Positions 8,591 through 15,309 of a stretch of 29,373 bases of DNA are shown one piece after another (position 1 is the first letter of the stretch; each line of letters starts with the position of its first letter). Position numbers and translations under genes: made by a program. The stretch is from CAYWFU01 sp964457585 (GTDB lineage Bacteria; JACRDZ01). Location: NCBI GenBank assembly GCA_964457585.1, contig CAYWFU010000033.1:1-29373 (forward strand), written 5' to 3'. Under the pieces are notes generated by a model, which searched no databases, was not told the DNA's origin, and saw only the letters and a program-made list of their open reading frames with translations.

Positions 8591-8834
8591 GACGAGGTCT
8601 CCTATTAAGATTTATTTCATTTAATATAGGTAGACGATGTCCAAATTTAAGCCCAACAATAATCCATTCTTCCAAAACTGAACGCAATTCATCTTCACAT
8701 TCTCGTAGAGATTTTGCAAAGGCAATTACCCCTTTGCATTTTGGTATTCGTCCTGCAAAAGAACCATCTTCAAGCTTATCATACTTGGCACATGACATAG
8801 CATATTTTATATAATCTGTTAAATAAAATTCCAT
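8568..8834 (-). CDS. hicB: HicB-family antitoxin
   Basis: This 88-residue HicB-like antitoxin has the partial RNase H-like fold. The N-terminal YAMSCAKYDKLEDGSFAGRI and the helix SLRECEDELRSVLEEWI are characteristic. There is a strong Shine-Dalgarno, GAGGAGGT, seven bases before ATG. It binds and inhibits the HicA toxin encoded immediately downstream. A copy of its first 63 codons, with a nonsense mutation, lies at 16408-16600, and a copy of the hicB/hicA junction lies at 17491-17540. Confidence 0.9.
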   Translation of the reverse strand: MEFYLTDYIKYAMSCAKYDKLEDGSFAGRIPKCKGVIAFAKSLRECEDELRSVLEEWIIVGLKFGHRLPILNEINLNRRPRRESMVAV

Positions 8835-9187
8835 TTAAATACCTCCTCTATTAATTAAAATATTTTCCCTAAATCTATCTTTAATCCCTTAATAGTTATA
8901 ACAATACTATAATAAAATCAACAAAAAAAGATAAAGAGAGTCCCTCTATAATCATTTGTAATGATTTTTTTAAAAAAGAAACTAAATAATCTTTTCGATA
9001 AACTAATAATTCGGTGTAATGTTTCACCGCTTGCATAATTTCTCAATAATCGTTATTTATACAGCGTCATAGGCATCTGCTATGCGTTAATAATACCTTA
9101 TACTTTGTAAAGAATCCGGTGAAACGCCCAATTGTCCCCCACAGAATTTCTGTTACGCTTTTTTTAAATATTCGCAGCCTAAATGAA
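8835..9187. other. Intergenic region, no gene
   Basis: It contains the hicB ribosome binding site and a 36-bp Uma2-end fragment (8857-8892). GTTTCACCG and CGGTGAAAC lie near 9019 and 9116, an inverted pair about 90 bp apart. A short dispersed sequence, TTTAAATATTCGCAGCCTAA, is repeated near 10045. I see no coding potential. Confidence 0.4.
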
Positions 9188-9376
9188 TTAAATTTCCCCA
9201 GAACGAAATTTATCCTGAATTTTTCGTACTTCTACAGGCAGTCTTGTTCGCATAAGATTAACGGCATAAAGCCATTCTACTCGTTTAGTAACAGGCCACG
9301 AATGATATTCACGCAGTTGTTCATCATTAACATAATAAGAAAATCCGCAAGATGGATTTTTACTTTTATTTTTCAT
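9188..9376 (-). CDS. Small hypothetical protein, partner of the adjacent nucleotidyltransferase
   Basis: This 62-residue charged protein contains WPVTKRVEWLYAVNLM. Its start overlaps the end of the nucleotidyltransferase gene by 11 bp, the arrangement of a two-gene toxin-antitoxin-like module. I do not recognise a named domain. By position it could be the antitoxin or an accessory subunit of the nucleotidyltransferase. No signal peptide or membrane segment is present. Confidence 0.65.
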   Translation of the reverse strand: MKNKSKNPSCGFSYYVNDEQLREYHSWPVTKRVEWLYAVNLMRTRLPVEVRKIQDKFRSGEI

Positions 9377-9857
9377 AGTCTTTTATTCTCCTCAAATGCT
9401 CTATATCCGCTAAATCTTGTTTTCTTCCGGAGAATTCCTTCATTTTAATTAAATCTGAAATAGAAATAGTCGGGATTTTCAAATCGGATAATAATACTTT
9501 TACCATATTTTTTTTTGCTTCTAAAAAGCTTATTGGTGAATCAATAATAATATCAATTTCTGAAATAGTGGCATTTTCATTAAAAAAATTAAATGCCTTC
9601 ATGTTTTTTTCTATTATCCATTTGTTTCTTATCTTTTCATCAGCAAAGTCAAAAGGACTAACTGGAACTTTTGGTTTATATCCCCATTTTAATAATTGCG
9701 TAATAAGTTTCTCAATGTTTTTTTTTGAAAAATAGATTAATAAATCAATATCATAAGTAAGCCGTGGGACACCCTGAAAATTTACAGCTAATCCGCCTAC
9801 TACAATATACTCAATCCTTAACTCATTAAATTTTCTGAAAATAGTATCGTAATTCAT
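9366..9857 (-). CDS. Nucleotidyltransferase of the AbiEii/DUF6036 type
   Basis: This 163-residue nucleotidyltransferase-fold protein has the motif VGGLAVNFQG at residues 20-29, then PRLTYDIDLLI with metal-binding Asp36 and Asp38. These GG...R.T.DID motifs are typical of the AbiEii/DUF6036-like branch, whose members act as toxins or regulators in abortive infection and toxin-antitoxin loci. The downstream 62-residue ORF is its likely partner. A distant relative with its own small partner lies at 21309-21854. The function cannot be fixed further. Confidence 0.82.
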   Translation of the reverse strand: MNYDTIFRKFNELRIEYIVVGGLAVNFQGVPRLTYDIDLLIYFSKKNIEKLITQLLKWGYKPKVPVSPFDFADEKIRNKWIIEKNMKAFNFFNENATISEIDIIIDSPISFLEAKKNMVKVLLSDLKIPTISISDLIKMKEFSGRKQDLADIEHLRRIKDYEK

Positions 9858-10291
9858 AAATAATTATATTCCTATTGAAAACCTATTCCATGAGAATTAA
9901 TGCATAAATAGGGAGACATAGGGGACAATACTTTAACTATTTCTTGAACTATATCCTTGTTTTATGCTATTTCCCCTTCATTCTGTCCACGCTTGCTGCT
10001 GCCTGCGTAATCTTTAATATTTTCCCCATTTCTGTTACGCTTTTTTTTAAATATTCGCAGCCTAAATAAAACTCTTGCTTCTCGAACTTCCTTTTACTCT
10101 GCTGTTTAAAATATCGTTCCTGTTTACTCCATAATATCTGCTTATTCCACCCAATATTTAATTAACGGTGGTGCAGCGAATGCATTGCACCTAACCGTCA
10201 AAATCCTATTATTTTAATGAATAAGAGACTGTTTCTTAATTTAACAATTTCATCGCACTTTCTTTATTATCGGCATATATTACATTTTCTA
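9858..10291. other. Intergenic mosaic of repeat fragments
   Basis: Positions 9929-10000 are a diverged copy of a segment seen at 12720-12790 and 15372-15442 (CTATTTCTTGAACTATA...TTCATTCTG). Positions 10022-10070 copy 9150-9187. A hairpin repeat (10164-10199) is followed by the last codons of a lost vapC (LK-stop, near 10213-10220), as at the ends of the two intact vapC genes. No intact gene was seen. Confidence 0.5.
10164..10220 (-). pseudogene. Residual 3' end of a vapC gene with its downstream hairpin
   Basis: The sequence AAAATCCTATTATTTTAAT is identical to that spanning the stop codons of both intact vapC genes. It is followed on the minus strand by the hairpin GGTGCAATGCATTCGCTGCACC with outer arms ACGGT/ACCGT. 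The rest of the toxin gene is gone, leaving the antitoxin at 10292-10531 without a partner. Confidence 0.55.
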
Positions 10292-10531
10292 TCATAGGGA
10301 TACCTTTCTTTTTCCAAAACCTGACCGATGCATTTTGATTTCATCCCAAATTTCTTCGGCTGTCCTATTGTCTTGCCAAATACCACAAAGTTTTGACCCG
10401 ACTTTGTTAGATAAACTAAAAGGCTTTTCTTCAATTATAGCTATTATTTGATTTTTATTAAATTCCCGTGGAAGGGGATTAAGTGGTTTAATTCTTCCTT
10501 TTTCATATTTACAACAAATTGTTTTTAACAT
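10292..10531 (-). CDS. DUF104/AF2212-type antitoxin, orphan
   Basis: This 79-residue protein has an N-terminal strand pattern, YEKGRIKPLNPLP, as in the DUF104/AF2212-like antitoxin family. A C-terminal acidic and basic tail follows (AEEIWDEIKMHRSGFGKRK). Such antitoxins normally sit directly before a PIN-domain VapC toxin. Here the downstream sequence keeps only the last few codons and the trailing hairpin of a vapC, so the toxin appears to have been deleted. It may now be non-functional or may neutralise a toxin encoded elsewhere. Confidence 0.72.
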   Translation of the reverse strand: MLKTICCKYEKGRIKPLNPLPREFNKNQIIAIIEEKPFSLSNKVGSKLCGIWQDNRTAEEIWDEIKMHRSGFGKRKVSL

Positions 10532-10611
10532 TTTTTTCTCCTATTCTGAGGAACAGATATCATCGCCAATATCTATTGTTTTCTCTATTTCTTTAAGATA
10601 TTTTTCTATAA

Positions 10612-10669
10612 TTTGAAACGCTCGATAAATCGAGCAACTACACCAATAATGCCTCATTTATGAGGCGTT
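10612..10669. repeat. CTCGATAAATCGAG palindrome repeat
   Basis: GAAACGCTCGATAAATCGAG is followed by CAACTAC and a second hairpin, GCCTCATTTATGAGGC. The same family forms the insertion at 11761-11834, and a half copy lies at 158-172. About 40 bp away, near 10556-10580, a remnant of DUF2283 (reading DIGDDI on the minus strand) is visible. Confidence 0.65.
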
Positions 10670-10710
10670 ATAACCAAACTTTCAATTCCCTGTACTTTAA
10701 ATTAAATTTT

Positions 10711-11115
10711 TCAACAAAGTGGAAGAAGCGGTCTGTCAGGTGAACGAGGATTGGGGACTAACTTTTTCTCTAATGGAGAGATATGCCAATCCATTTCTTC
10801 GAGAGGAACAGCACCAAGAAGAGGTTCTGCGCCATGAGGAAGCTCAATTACTCTTACCTGACATTTACGGCCTTGAACTTCGATTTCTATGATACCAAAT
10901 ATTCGATAGTCATGTTTGCCACCATCTGCTGTAAATACTTGAATATTACCAAGATCTTCAAGTTTTAAACATTCAATAAGGTCAATAGGCAATGCTAATT
11001 CTGCTGCTCCAGAATCCACAAGTGCTTCGCAGGAAATTTCCTTTCCTTGTTTATCTAGTGGTAAAAATCGATTTTGCCAGTTTCTAACTTTTATTGGAAC
11101 ATAAAAAATTCCCAT
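10711..11115 (-). CDS. Clan AA (retropepsin-like) aspartic protease
   Basis: This 134-residue single-domain retropepsin-like protein has the catalytic motif ALVDSGAAELALP with Asp34, and the C-terminal LLGAVPLEEMDWHI is also typical. Such proteins dimerise like retroviral proteases. Bacterial members of this small type are common next to toxin-antitoxin genes, but their targets are unknown. I chose the ATG at 11115 rather than the upstream one at 11157 because AAGGAGG lies 8 bases before it. The extra upstream residues come from a degraded repeat segment (GKQIAKNK, also seen near 12760). Confidence 0.83.
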   Translation of the reverse strand: MGIFYVPIKVRNWQNRFLPLDKQGKEISCEALVDSGAAELALPIDLIECLKLEDLGNIQVFTADGGKHDYRIFGIIEIEVQGRKCQVRVIELPHGAEPLLGAVPLEEMDWHISPLEKKLVPNPRSPDRPLLPLC

Positions 11116-11149
11116 GATAATATCCTCCTTCTTGTTTTTTGCTATTTGT

Positions 11150-11277
11150 TTCCCCAATATCTGCTTATTCTACCCAATAAATCGTCCATATCTTTTATGA
11201 TTCTTTCTGTCGTTTCTTATCTGTATTGTGACAATATTTCTCTTAACCTACGATGAAATTCAGCCTTAACTTCTCCT
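11150..11277 (-). pseudogene. Unrecognised degraded ORF between DUF2283 and the aspartic protease
   Basis: One minus-strand frame reads RGEVKAEFHRRLREILSQYR, a stop, then ETTERIIKDMDDLLGRISRYW. It keeps the same frame on both sides of the stop, as in a broken helical protein. I do not recognise the family. The segment CAATATCTGCTTATTC recurs near 10125. Confidence 0.3.
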
Positions 11278-11517
11278 CTAATGAGTAAAAAATTCTGCCA
11301 TAACAGGTACTTTTTTCAATAATCTCCTTTTCTTTGTTAAAGAAAAACGTTTTGTAAAACTTAAAATTGTAAATCCTAATATCTCCTCTGTTTCAGGATC
11401 AACCTTTAGCCATATATCATCGCCAATATCTTTAGAAATTGCTTTATCAGGAATACCTTTGAATATTTCAAGAATATCCCCTTCATAGTCATAACTAAAC
11501 CTTAGTTCTTTTTCCAT
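11278..11517 (-). CDS. DUF2283 protein (putative antitoxin)
   Basis: This 79-residue DUF2283 protein has the family opening RFSYDYEGDILEIF and the central KDIGDDIWLKVDPETEEILGF. DUF2283 proteins usually follow a toxin-like partner such as DUF4258 or a PBECR-like nuclease. Here the upstream partner (11547-11642) is reduced to 31 codons by a stop, so this antitoxin is probably an orphan. A second DUF2283 gene lies at 16676-16894. Confidence 0.82.
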   Translation of the reverse strand: MEKELRFSYDYEGDILEIFKGIPDKAISKDIGDDIWLKVDPETEEILGFTILSFTKRFSLTKKRRLLKKVPVMAEFFTH

Positions 11518-11546
11518 ATAGAAATACCCTCTTTAATTTTATCACG

Positions 11547-11642
11547 TTAATTAGGATGTTCTTGTATAATATGTTCCCATCTTTCTTCAGTAAAATAAAT
11601 TTTCGTATCTAAAATACTTTTGATAGTTTTGGGTAAATTCAT
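11547..11642 (-). pseudogene. Truncated toxin, PBECR/DUF4258-like N-terminus
   Basis: It encodes a 31-residue peptide ending in FTEERWEHIIQEHPN, which resembles the conserved first helix of small RelE/barnase-like nuclease domains (Y-x-T-x-E-R-W-E-H-I). After the TAA the frame continues RDKIKEGISIW into the DUF2283 start. This suggests a nonsense mutation plus loss of the rest of the domain. The family name is a best guess. Confidence 0.5.
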
Positions 11643-11684
11643 CTAAACTCCTGGTTAATTTTTACATTCATTTTATCCTAATAG

Positions 11685-11942
11685 ATTTCCACTAATTTTT
11701 CAGCTTCAAATTTACTTTGTTCATAAGTAGTGTTAAAATTTTGCCCAACATCTAAATTTAGGTACAGGAATTTGAAATGCTCGATAAATCGAGCAACTAC
11801 ATTAAATTTTTGTAGTCGCTCGATTTATCGAGCCTAATTTATCTTCTTTAAAAACACCTTTATAATTACCGCATACATATGCAGTACTTATGTGATTAAC
11901 TTTTTTTAGTATACCATTTTTGCTGCATTTAACTGCTAAGGG
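11685..11942 (-). pseudogene. Fragment of a thioester-reductase-like SDR paralogue, interrupted by a palindrome
   Basis: The minus strand reads LAVKCSKNGILKKVNHISTA, then YVCGNYKGVFKEDK, then after a 74-bp insertion NLDVGQNFNTTYEQSKFEAE. These align with residues 130-182 of the intact SDR (5684-6790), including Ser147 and the YxxxK motif. Nucleotide identity is only about 75%, so this derives from a second SDR gene and not from a recent copy. The insertion at 11761-11834 is a CTCGATAAATCGAG palindrome. Confidence 0.75.
11761..11834. repeat. Palindromic element inserted in the SDR fragment
   Basis: Inverted copies GCTCGATAAATCGAGCAACT and GCTCGATTTATCGAGC are separated by a short A/T loop. 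The flanks CTAAATTTA and CTAATTTAT look like an imperfect target duplication. The family recurs at 10612-10669. Confidence 0.65.
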
Positions 11943-11950
11943 AAACCATA

Positions 11951-11986
11951 GGACGGTGGTGCAGTGAGTGCATACCCTCAACCATC
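11951..11986. repeat. Hairpin repeat downstream of vapC 1
   Basis: GGACGGTGGTGCAGTGAGTG...CAACCATC is a diverged copy of the hairpin at 10164-10199 and 13647-13682. All three sit the same distance after a vapC stop codon. Confidence 0.6.
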
Positions 11987-11995
11987 AAAATCCTA

Positions 11996-12412
11996 TTATT
12001 TTAATAAAACCTTAAATCCCATTTGCTCAAAATGATGATCATTGGTGAGAACAGATACTATTTTCTCTCGTTCCATTACCACCATTGAAAGGCAGTCTGT
12101 TAAACTCCAACCTTTATCTAACCGTTCTCTATAACGATGCCAACCTTTATCCCACAATTTTTGATCTATAAAAACAATATCTACCAAATCGGATTTATTT
12201 AAACGATCATAAAATTCTACCACTACTGTCCGAAATCCTGGACGGCTGAGTGCATTGGCTACCTCGTTTAAAACCGCACTTGTAGTAATTAAACGCATAC
12301 TAGATTTTATTAAATTTTTATATTCCAAATCTGCTTGCGCATGAATAGCATCATCTTTATTTAACAACCCAATCCAGCAAACTGTATCAATAAAACATTT
12401 ATTTGATACCAT
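11996..12412 (-). CDS. vapC: VapC-type PIN-domain ribonuclease toxin 1
   Basis: This PIN-domain toxin of about 138 residues has the acidic residues in FIDTVCWI (Asp9), LNEVANAL (Glu), SLTDCLSM (Asp) and LTNDHHFE (Asp), the usual Mg-dependent RNase centre. I chose the Met at 12412 (AAGGA seven bases upstream) over 12451. It overlaps the antitoxin gene by 14 bp. The last 14 residues and the downstream DNA are nearly identical to those of VapC 2 (13692-14108), although the rest of the two proteins differs, which suggests exchange of 3' ends. VapC toxins typically cleave tRNA or rRNA. Confidence 0.9.
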   Translation of the reverse strand: MVSNKCFIDTVCWIGLLNKDDAIHAQADLEYKNLIKSSMRLITTSAVLNEVANALSRPGFRTVVVEFYDRLNKSDLVDIVFIDQKLWDKGWHRYRERLDKGWSLTDCLSMVVMEREKIVSVLTNDHHFEQMGFKVLLK

Positions 12413-12650
12413 TTTTATTCCTTTTTGAAGTTCCATAAAGATAATGATCATGCTCGGTTGCTAAATCAGAAATGCCTGTCTTGCGTGCCAACGACGACAA
12501 ATTAAAAACAGGGTCTAACTCCGCTTTGCTAATCTTTTTATTATCTTCTAATTTAACAGTTACCACATAATCTCGATTAATTTCCAAATCTACTGAACTT
12601 TTCAGCCGCAATACTTTACCATCAAATACAGCATGTAGTGTTTTAGTCAT
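12399..12650 (-). CDS. VapB-like antitoxin of the VapC 1 pair
   Basis: This 83-residue antitoxin has an N-terminal beta-rich part (MTKTLHAVFDGKVLRLK) as in DUF104/AF2212-like proteins. The C-terminal toxin-binding tail TGISDLATEHDHYLYG is common in antitoxins of PIN toxins. Its stop lies inside the start of vapC, so translation is coupled. It probably represses its own operon, but no clear operator palindrome was identified upstream. Confidence 0.82.
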   Translation of the reverse strand: MTKTLHAVFDGKVLRLKSSVDLEINRDYVVTVKLEDNKKISKAELDPVFNLSSLARKTGISDLATEHDHYLYGTSKRNKNGIK

Positions 12651-12812
12651 TTGTATTCCTCCAAATTTACATAATTAACGGTTAAAAACCATAGAGCATA
12701 ACGTTCATAAAAGTATAACTTTATCTAACTATTTCTTGAACAATACTCTTGTTTTCTGCTATTTGTTTTCCCTTCATTCTGGCCACGTCTGATATCATAA
12801 ATTTTCCTTGAA

Positions 12813-12943
12813 AAAGTTAAAATGTCCTTAATTAATTGTTCCACTTCTTTGTCTTCAGCTATAATTTCTTCTCCTCTTTTATATATAAAAGCCCACTCCA
12901 TTTAAATTCTTCTAATTCATTTATATCTTCTACTATCCCTGTT
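12813..12943 (-). pseudogene. Unrecognised degraded ORF, copy 2 of 3
   Basis: It shares over 100 bp with 14400-14532, differing by a few substitutions. The minus strand reads YKRGEEIIAEDKEVEQLIKD and continues without a stop through ILTFSRKIYDIRRGQNEG, so this copy keeps the longest open stretch. The family was not recognised. Confidence 0.45.
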
Positions 12944-13039
12944 CTATCTTTTTGCATTTTTATTATCTTTACTTTTTGCTAAAGCATAAACTTTATAATC
13001 ATTTTCAAAGTATGTTTTTATAAGAGTATATCCGTTTAT
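12942..13039 (-). pseudogene. Chimaeric fragment: Uma2 end joined to SDR N-terminal region
   Basis: On the minus strand TYFEND (Uma2 C-terminal region) runs straight into NDYKVYALAKSKDNKNA (residues 32-48 of the SDR family). The junction falls on AAAATGAT (12998-13005 in plus coordinates), which both parent genes contain. This is a microhomology-type recombination product. Confidence 0.7.
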
Positions 13040-13068
13040 TATTAATAACCTATCTTTCTATTAGACAA

Positions 13069-13620
13069 TTATTTGATAGGTTTGTTCTTTTTTATAGTAT
13101 GTTTAAATTTTAAAACAGCGAAATTCATTTCAATTGTCATTTCACTTTCACTGGTCACTAAATTATCTTCAAGTATTTCAGCTATAATTTTTCCGCTTTT
13201 TTGTAAAATGTTTTGTTTTTGCTGTTCATCTTTTATGGTTGATAGTTCTTTAATATTTTTGGATAGGTTTTTGATTTTTGCAAATGTTTCGATAATAGCT
13301 ATGGTGGTCTGTGTAGCTATGTCACTTTTAAGTATAGTGGCAAGCATATATAAACCTTTTTCAGTGAAAGCTTTAGGATTAACTGTTGAGTGCTTTAGAT
13401 TTTCAAACCGGTGGAATTTTTCCACCAGTTCCTTTTTTTGATCTTTTGAAAATTCAATGATGTATCCTGCAGGAAATTTATCGGGATTATTTTTAACCGC
13501 TTTATTGATATCTCGTGTCATAACACCATATATCTCTGCAACATCAGTATCAATTATAACTTTTTGCCCATTAATCTCTATGATTTTGTTTTCTACTTTT
13601 TCAAATTTAGCTATATCCAT
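13069..13620 (-). CDS. ORF6N-domain protein
   Basis: This 183-residue protein has an N-terminal ORF6N domain (residues about 10-95: INGQKVIIDTDVAEIYGV, then NPDKFPAGYIIEFS and NPKAFTEKGLYMLATIL). The C-terminal half is helical and charged. ORF6N and KilA-N domains are DNA-binding modules first known from phages and are often carried on mobile islands. They are thought to regulate transcription or act as antirepressors. It stands alone between antitoxin genes. No recombinase or other phage gene is near. Length is typical for bacterial ORF6N proteins. Confidence 0.88.
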   Translation of the reverse strand: MDIAKFEKVENKIIEINGQKVIIDTDVAEIYGVMTRDINKAVKNNPDKFPAGYIIEFSKDQKKELVEKFHRFENLKHSTVNPKAFTEKGLYMLATILKSDIATQTTIAIIETFAKIKNLSKNIKELSTIKDEQQKQNILQKSGKIIAEILEDNLVTSESEMTIEMNFAVLKFKHTIKKNKPIK

Positions 13621-13646
13621 CTTATTTCCTTCTTATCATGTTAATT

Positions 13647-13682
13647 AACGGTGTTGCAGCGAATGCATTGCACTTAACCATC
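13647..13682. repeat. Hairpin repeat downstream of vapC 2
   Basis: AACGGTGTTGCAGCGAATGC followed by ATTGCACTTAACCATC is nearly identical to the copy at 10164-10199. The arms TGCA.../...TGCA pair. It begins nine bases beyond the vapC stop region. Confidence 0.6.
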
Positions 13683-13691
13683 AAAATCCTA

Positions 13692-14108
13692 TTATTTTAA
13701 TAAAACCTTAAAGCCCATTTGCTCAAAATGATGGTCAAAGGTAAATACTTCTCGTAAGCCAACTTTTTCCATTATAACTTTACTAGCACAGTCAGTAAAA
13801 GACCATGTTTTATCTTTATTAAAATCTTCAAAAACTTTCCATACTATATGTTCTATCTCAGATGTAATATAATATACAATAACTAAATTGTTCTTAATAA
13901 ATTCATCTAACTTATATTTGAATTCTACAGTCTTACGATACCCCACATTCAAAAGCATTAAAGTATAAGTCTCATCAAGAATATAATTTGTAGTGATAAG
14001 CCGGCTCCTTGAAATAAAAAGTTCATTTTTGATTTCTAATGCTTTTTGATGGTTAATATCTTTTCTGTCTTCAAGTGCAATCCATGCACTTGTGTCAACG
14101 AATATCAT
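13692..14108 (-). CDS. vapC: VapC-type PIN-domain ribonuclease toxin 2
   Basis: This 138-residue PIN toxin has the acidic motifs MIFVDTSAWI (Asp5), LDETYTLM (Glu), SFTDCASK (Asp) and FTFDHHFE (Asp), a complete four-residue centre. It overlaps its antitoxin by 4 bp (ATGA). Its last 14 residues, DHHFEQMGFKVLLK, equal those of VapC 1, and the homologous DNA runs on through the stop into the hairpin repeat. Activity is probably cleavage of a structured RNA, as for other VapC proteins. The specific target is unknown. Confidence 0.92.
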   Translation of the reverse strand: MIFVDTSAWIALEDRKDINHQKALEIKNELFISRSRLITTNYILDETYTLMLLNVGYRKTVEFKYKLDEFIKNNLVIVYYITSEIEHIVWKVFEDFNKDKTWSFTDCASKVIMEKVGLREVFTFDHHFEQMGFKVLLK

Positions 14109-14347
14109 TTTTTTACTCCATAAAGATACTCATTATGTCTTTCCGATGGATTTTTTAAAACTCCATCTCCTGCATCTTCCCCTAATTTTTTCAACAACTC
14201 CCACTCTTTTGGTTTAATCGCAGGTAAAATAAATATAGCCCCCTCTTGAACTATCACTTCCACATCCCTGCCTATATTAGCTTCATTTATTAATGCCTTG
14301 CCCAAAACGATGCGATTAGATATCTTTTGTCTTAGAACTGTACTCAT
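14105..14347 (-). CDS. AbrB/MazE-like antitoxin of the VapC 2 pair
   Basis: This 80-residue protein has an N-terminal swapped-hairpin-like region (QKISNRIVLGKALINEANIG), suggesting an AbrB/MazE-type DNA-binding domain. The C-terminal tail NPSERHNEYLYGVKK is similar to the toxin-binding tail of the other antitoxin at 12399. It precedes vapC with an ATGA overlap. Likely roles are toxin neutralisation and autoregulation. The AbrB assignment is moderate because the sequence is short. Confidence 0.82.
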   Translation of the reverse strand: MSTVLRQKISNRIVLGKALINEANIGRDVEVIVQEGAIFILPAIKPKEWELLKKLGEDAGDGVLKNPSERHNEYLYGVKK

Positions 14348-14389
14348 TTAAAAACCTCCTTTTTTTGATAATCCCAACTTATGAGATTA

Positions 14390-14532
14390 AGAGGGACGGC
14401 CTTAAAAAGTTAAAATGTCCTTGATTAATTAATCCACTTCTTTGTCTTCAGCTATAATTTCTTCTCCTCTTTTATACATAAAAGCCCACTCCATTTAAAT
14501 TCTTCTAATTCATTTATATCTTCTACTATCCT
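14390..14532 (-). pseudogene. Unrecognised degraded ORF, copy 3 of 3
   Basis: It starts MEWAFMYKRGEEIIAEDKEV, then Asp and a stop, then LIKDILTF. It is a near copy of 12813-12943. Upstream sequence VEDINELEEFKW in another frame is shared by both copies. Confidence 0.45.
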
Positions 14533-14609
14533 TTCTAATTTTATCTTTTAATTCTTAATTTAATAAAACAGTTTTTATTTTTAAGTATAAAAAAATTATT
14601 AGTCATCTT

Positions 14610-14999
14610 CTATCTTTTTAATAATTTCTTGATAGTATCAGCTATGTTTTTGGCTTCTTGTTGAGATTTAATAGCATCTTCTTTAGTATAATTTATCGGC
14701 CAATGAACTGGATATCGTGTGTCAATATAAAATCTACTTAAAAAAGTACAGTTATCTTGAATTTTAGATAATAATGGTTCTTTTGATTGGCAAATATTTA
14801 AAAGTTCAATAAGATCATGGATCTTTTTAAATTCTAATTCATTAGCAACAATAAAAGCTTTCAAATATTTTTCAGCAGCCTGTTGAAAATGAAAACAAAT
14901 TTGAGCATAATAAGGAGAGTCTTCTATAACAGATGAAGCGAAGTCAAAATCTTCATTAGCTTTTGCTAACCATTCTTCTATTATTTTTATATTAACCAT
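14610..14999 (-). CDS. HEPN-domain protein of MNT-HEPN pair 2
   Basis: This HEPN protein of about 129 residues has the family core FHFQQAAEKYLKAFIVANEL, followed by KIHDLIELLNIC and the conserved TRYPVHWP segment. The start at 14999 is preferred (GGGA upstream) and keeps a short overlap with the MNT gene. It pairs with the nucleotidyltransferase just upstream. Compared with pair 1 the HEPN core motif is more canonical, but the R-x4-6-H RNase motif is still not evident, so it may be regulated differently from HepT. Confidence 0.86.
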   Translation of the reverse strand: MVNIKIIEEWLAKANEDFDFASSVIEDSPYYAQICFHFQQAAEKYLKAFIVANELEFKKIHDLIELLNICQSKEPLLSKIQDNCTFLSRFYIDTRYPVHWPINYTKEDAIKSQQEAKNIADTIKKLLKR

Positions 15000-15309
15000 A
15001 AATAATTTTCCCATCTTTAAATATTTTTTTCAAAAAAGGGTCTCCCATTTCTAATCTCTCTTTTATTTCTTCAGGTTTATATACTAACATGTCAACTGCT
15101 ATATTCCTTTTAATAAGCTTATCAAGTTCTCTCATGCGATCTATCCCATAATAAGGAGTGTCAGATTTTATTATTAACAAATCGATATCATTTATTTCTC
15201 CTTCTCCCCAAACAAAAGAACCAAAAAGTATAATTTTTACAGGTTTATACTTTTTAATAAGCTGTGATTTAATATTATCTATTTCTTTTAATGCAGCAAT
15301 TTTATCCAT
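14992..15309 (-). CDS. MNT-type nucleotidyltransferase of MNT-HEPN pair 2
   Basis: This 105-residue minimal nucleotidyltransferase has GS at residues 30-31 (ILFGSFVWGE) and the acidic pair NDIDLLI (Asp41, Asp43). Like other MNT antitoxins it probably AMPylates or otherwise restrains the downstream HEPN protein. It has the same length as the pair 1 MNT but low sequence similarity, so it was acquired separately and not by local duplication. Confidence 0.88.
   Translation of the reverse strand: MDKIAALKEIDNIKSQLIKKYKPVKIILFGSFVWGEGEINDIDLLIIKSDTPYYGIDRMRELDKLIKRNIAVDMLVYKPEEIKERLEMGDPFLKKIFKDGKIIYG

Larger units (their letters stand above)
12651..13068. other. Mosaic of degraded gene pieces between the antitoxin and the ORF6N gene
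   Basis: From low to high coordinates it holds a partial hairpin (AATTAACGGTTAAAAACC near 12673) and a segment shared with 15356-15478 (12702-12812). The degraded MEWAF...KRGEEII ORF copy 2 follows (12813-12943), then an SDR fragment fused to a Uma2 fragment (12942-13039). Nothing in it is an intact gene. Confidence 0.6.

Noticed and set aside
13069..13620. Prophage around the ORF6N gene
   Set aside because: No integrase, capsid, terminase, portal or lysis gene occurs nearby. The gene stands alone among TA modules.
10164..13682. The three hairpins after vapC ends as integron attC sites of a TA cassette array
   Set aside because: The hairpins are only about 36 nt, lack clear R' and R'' core sites (GTTRRRY/RYYYAAC), and no integrase is present. 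A shared gene-end repeat explains them better.
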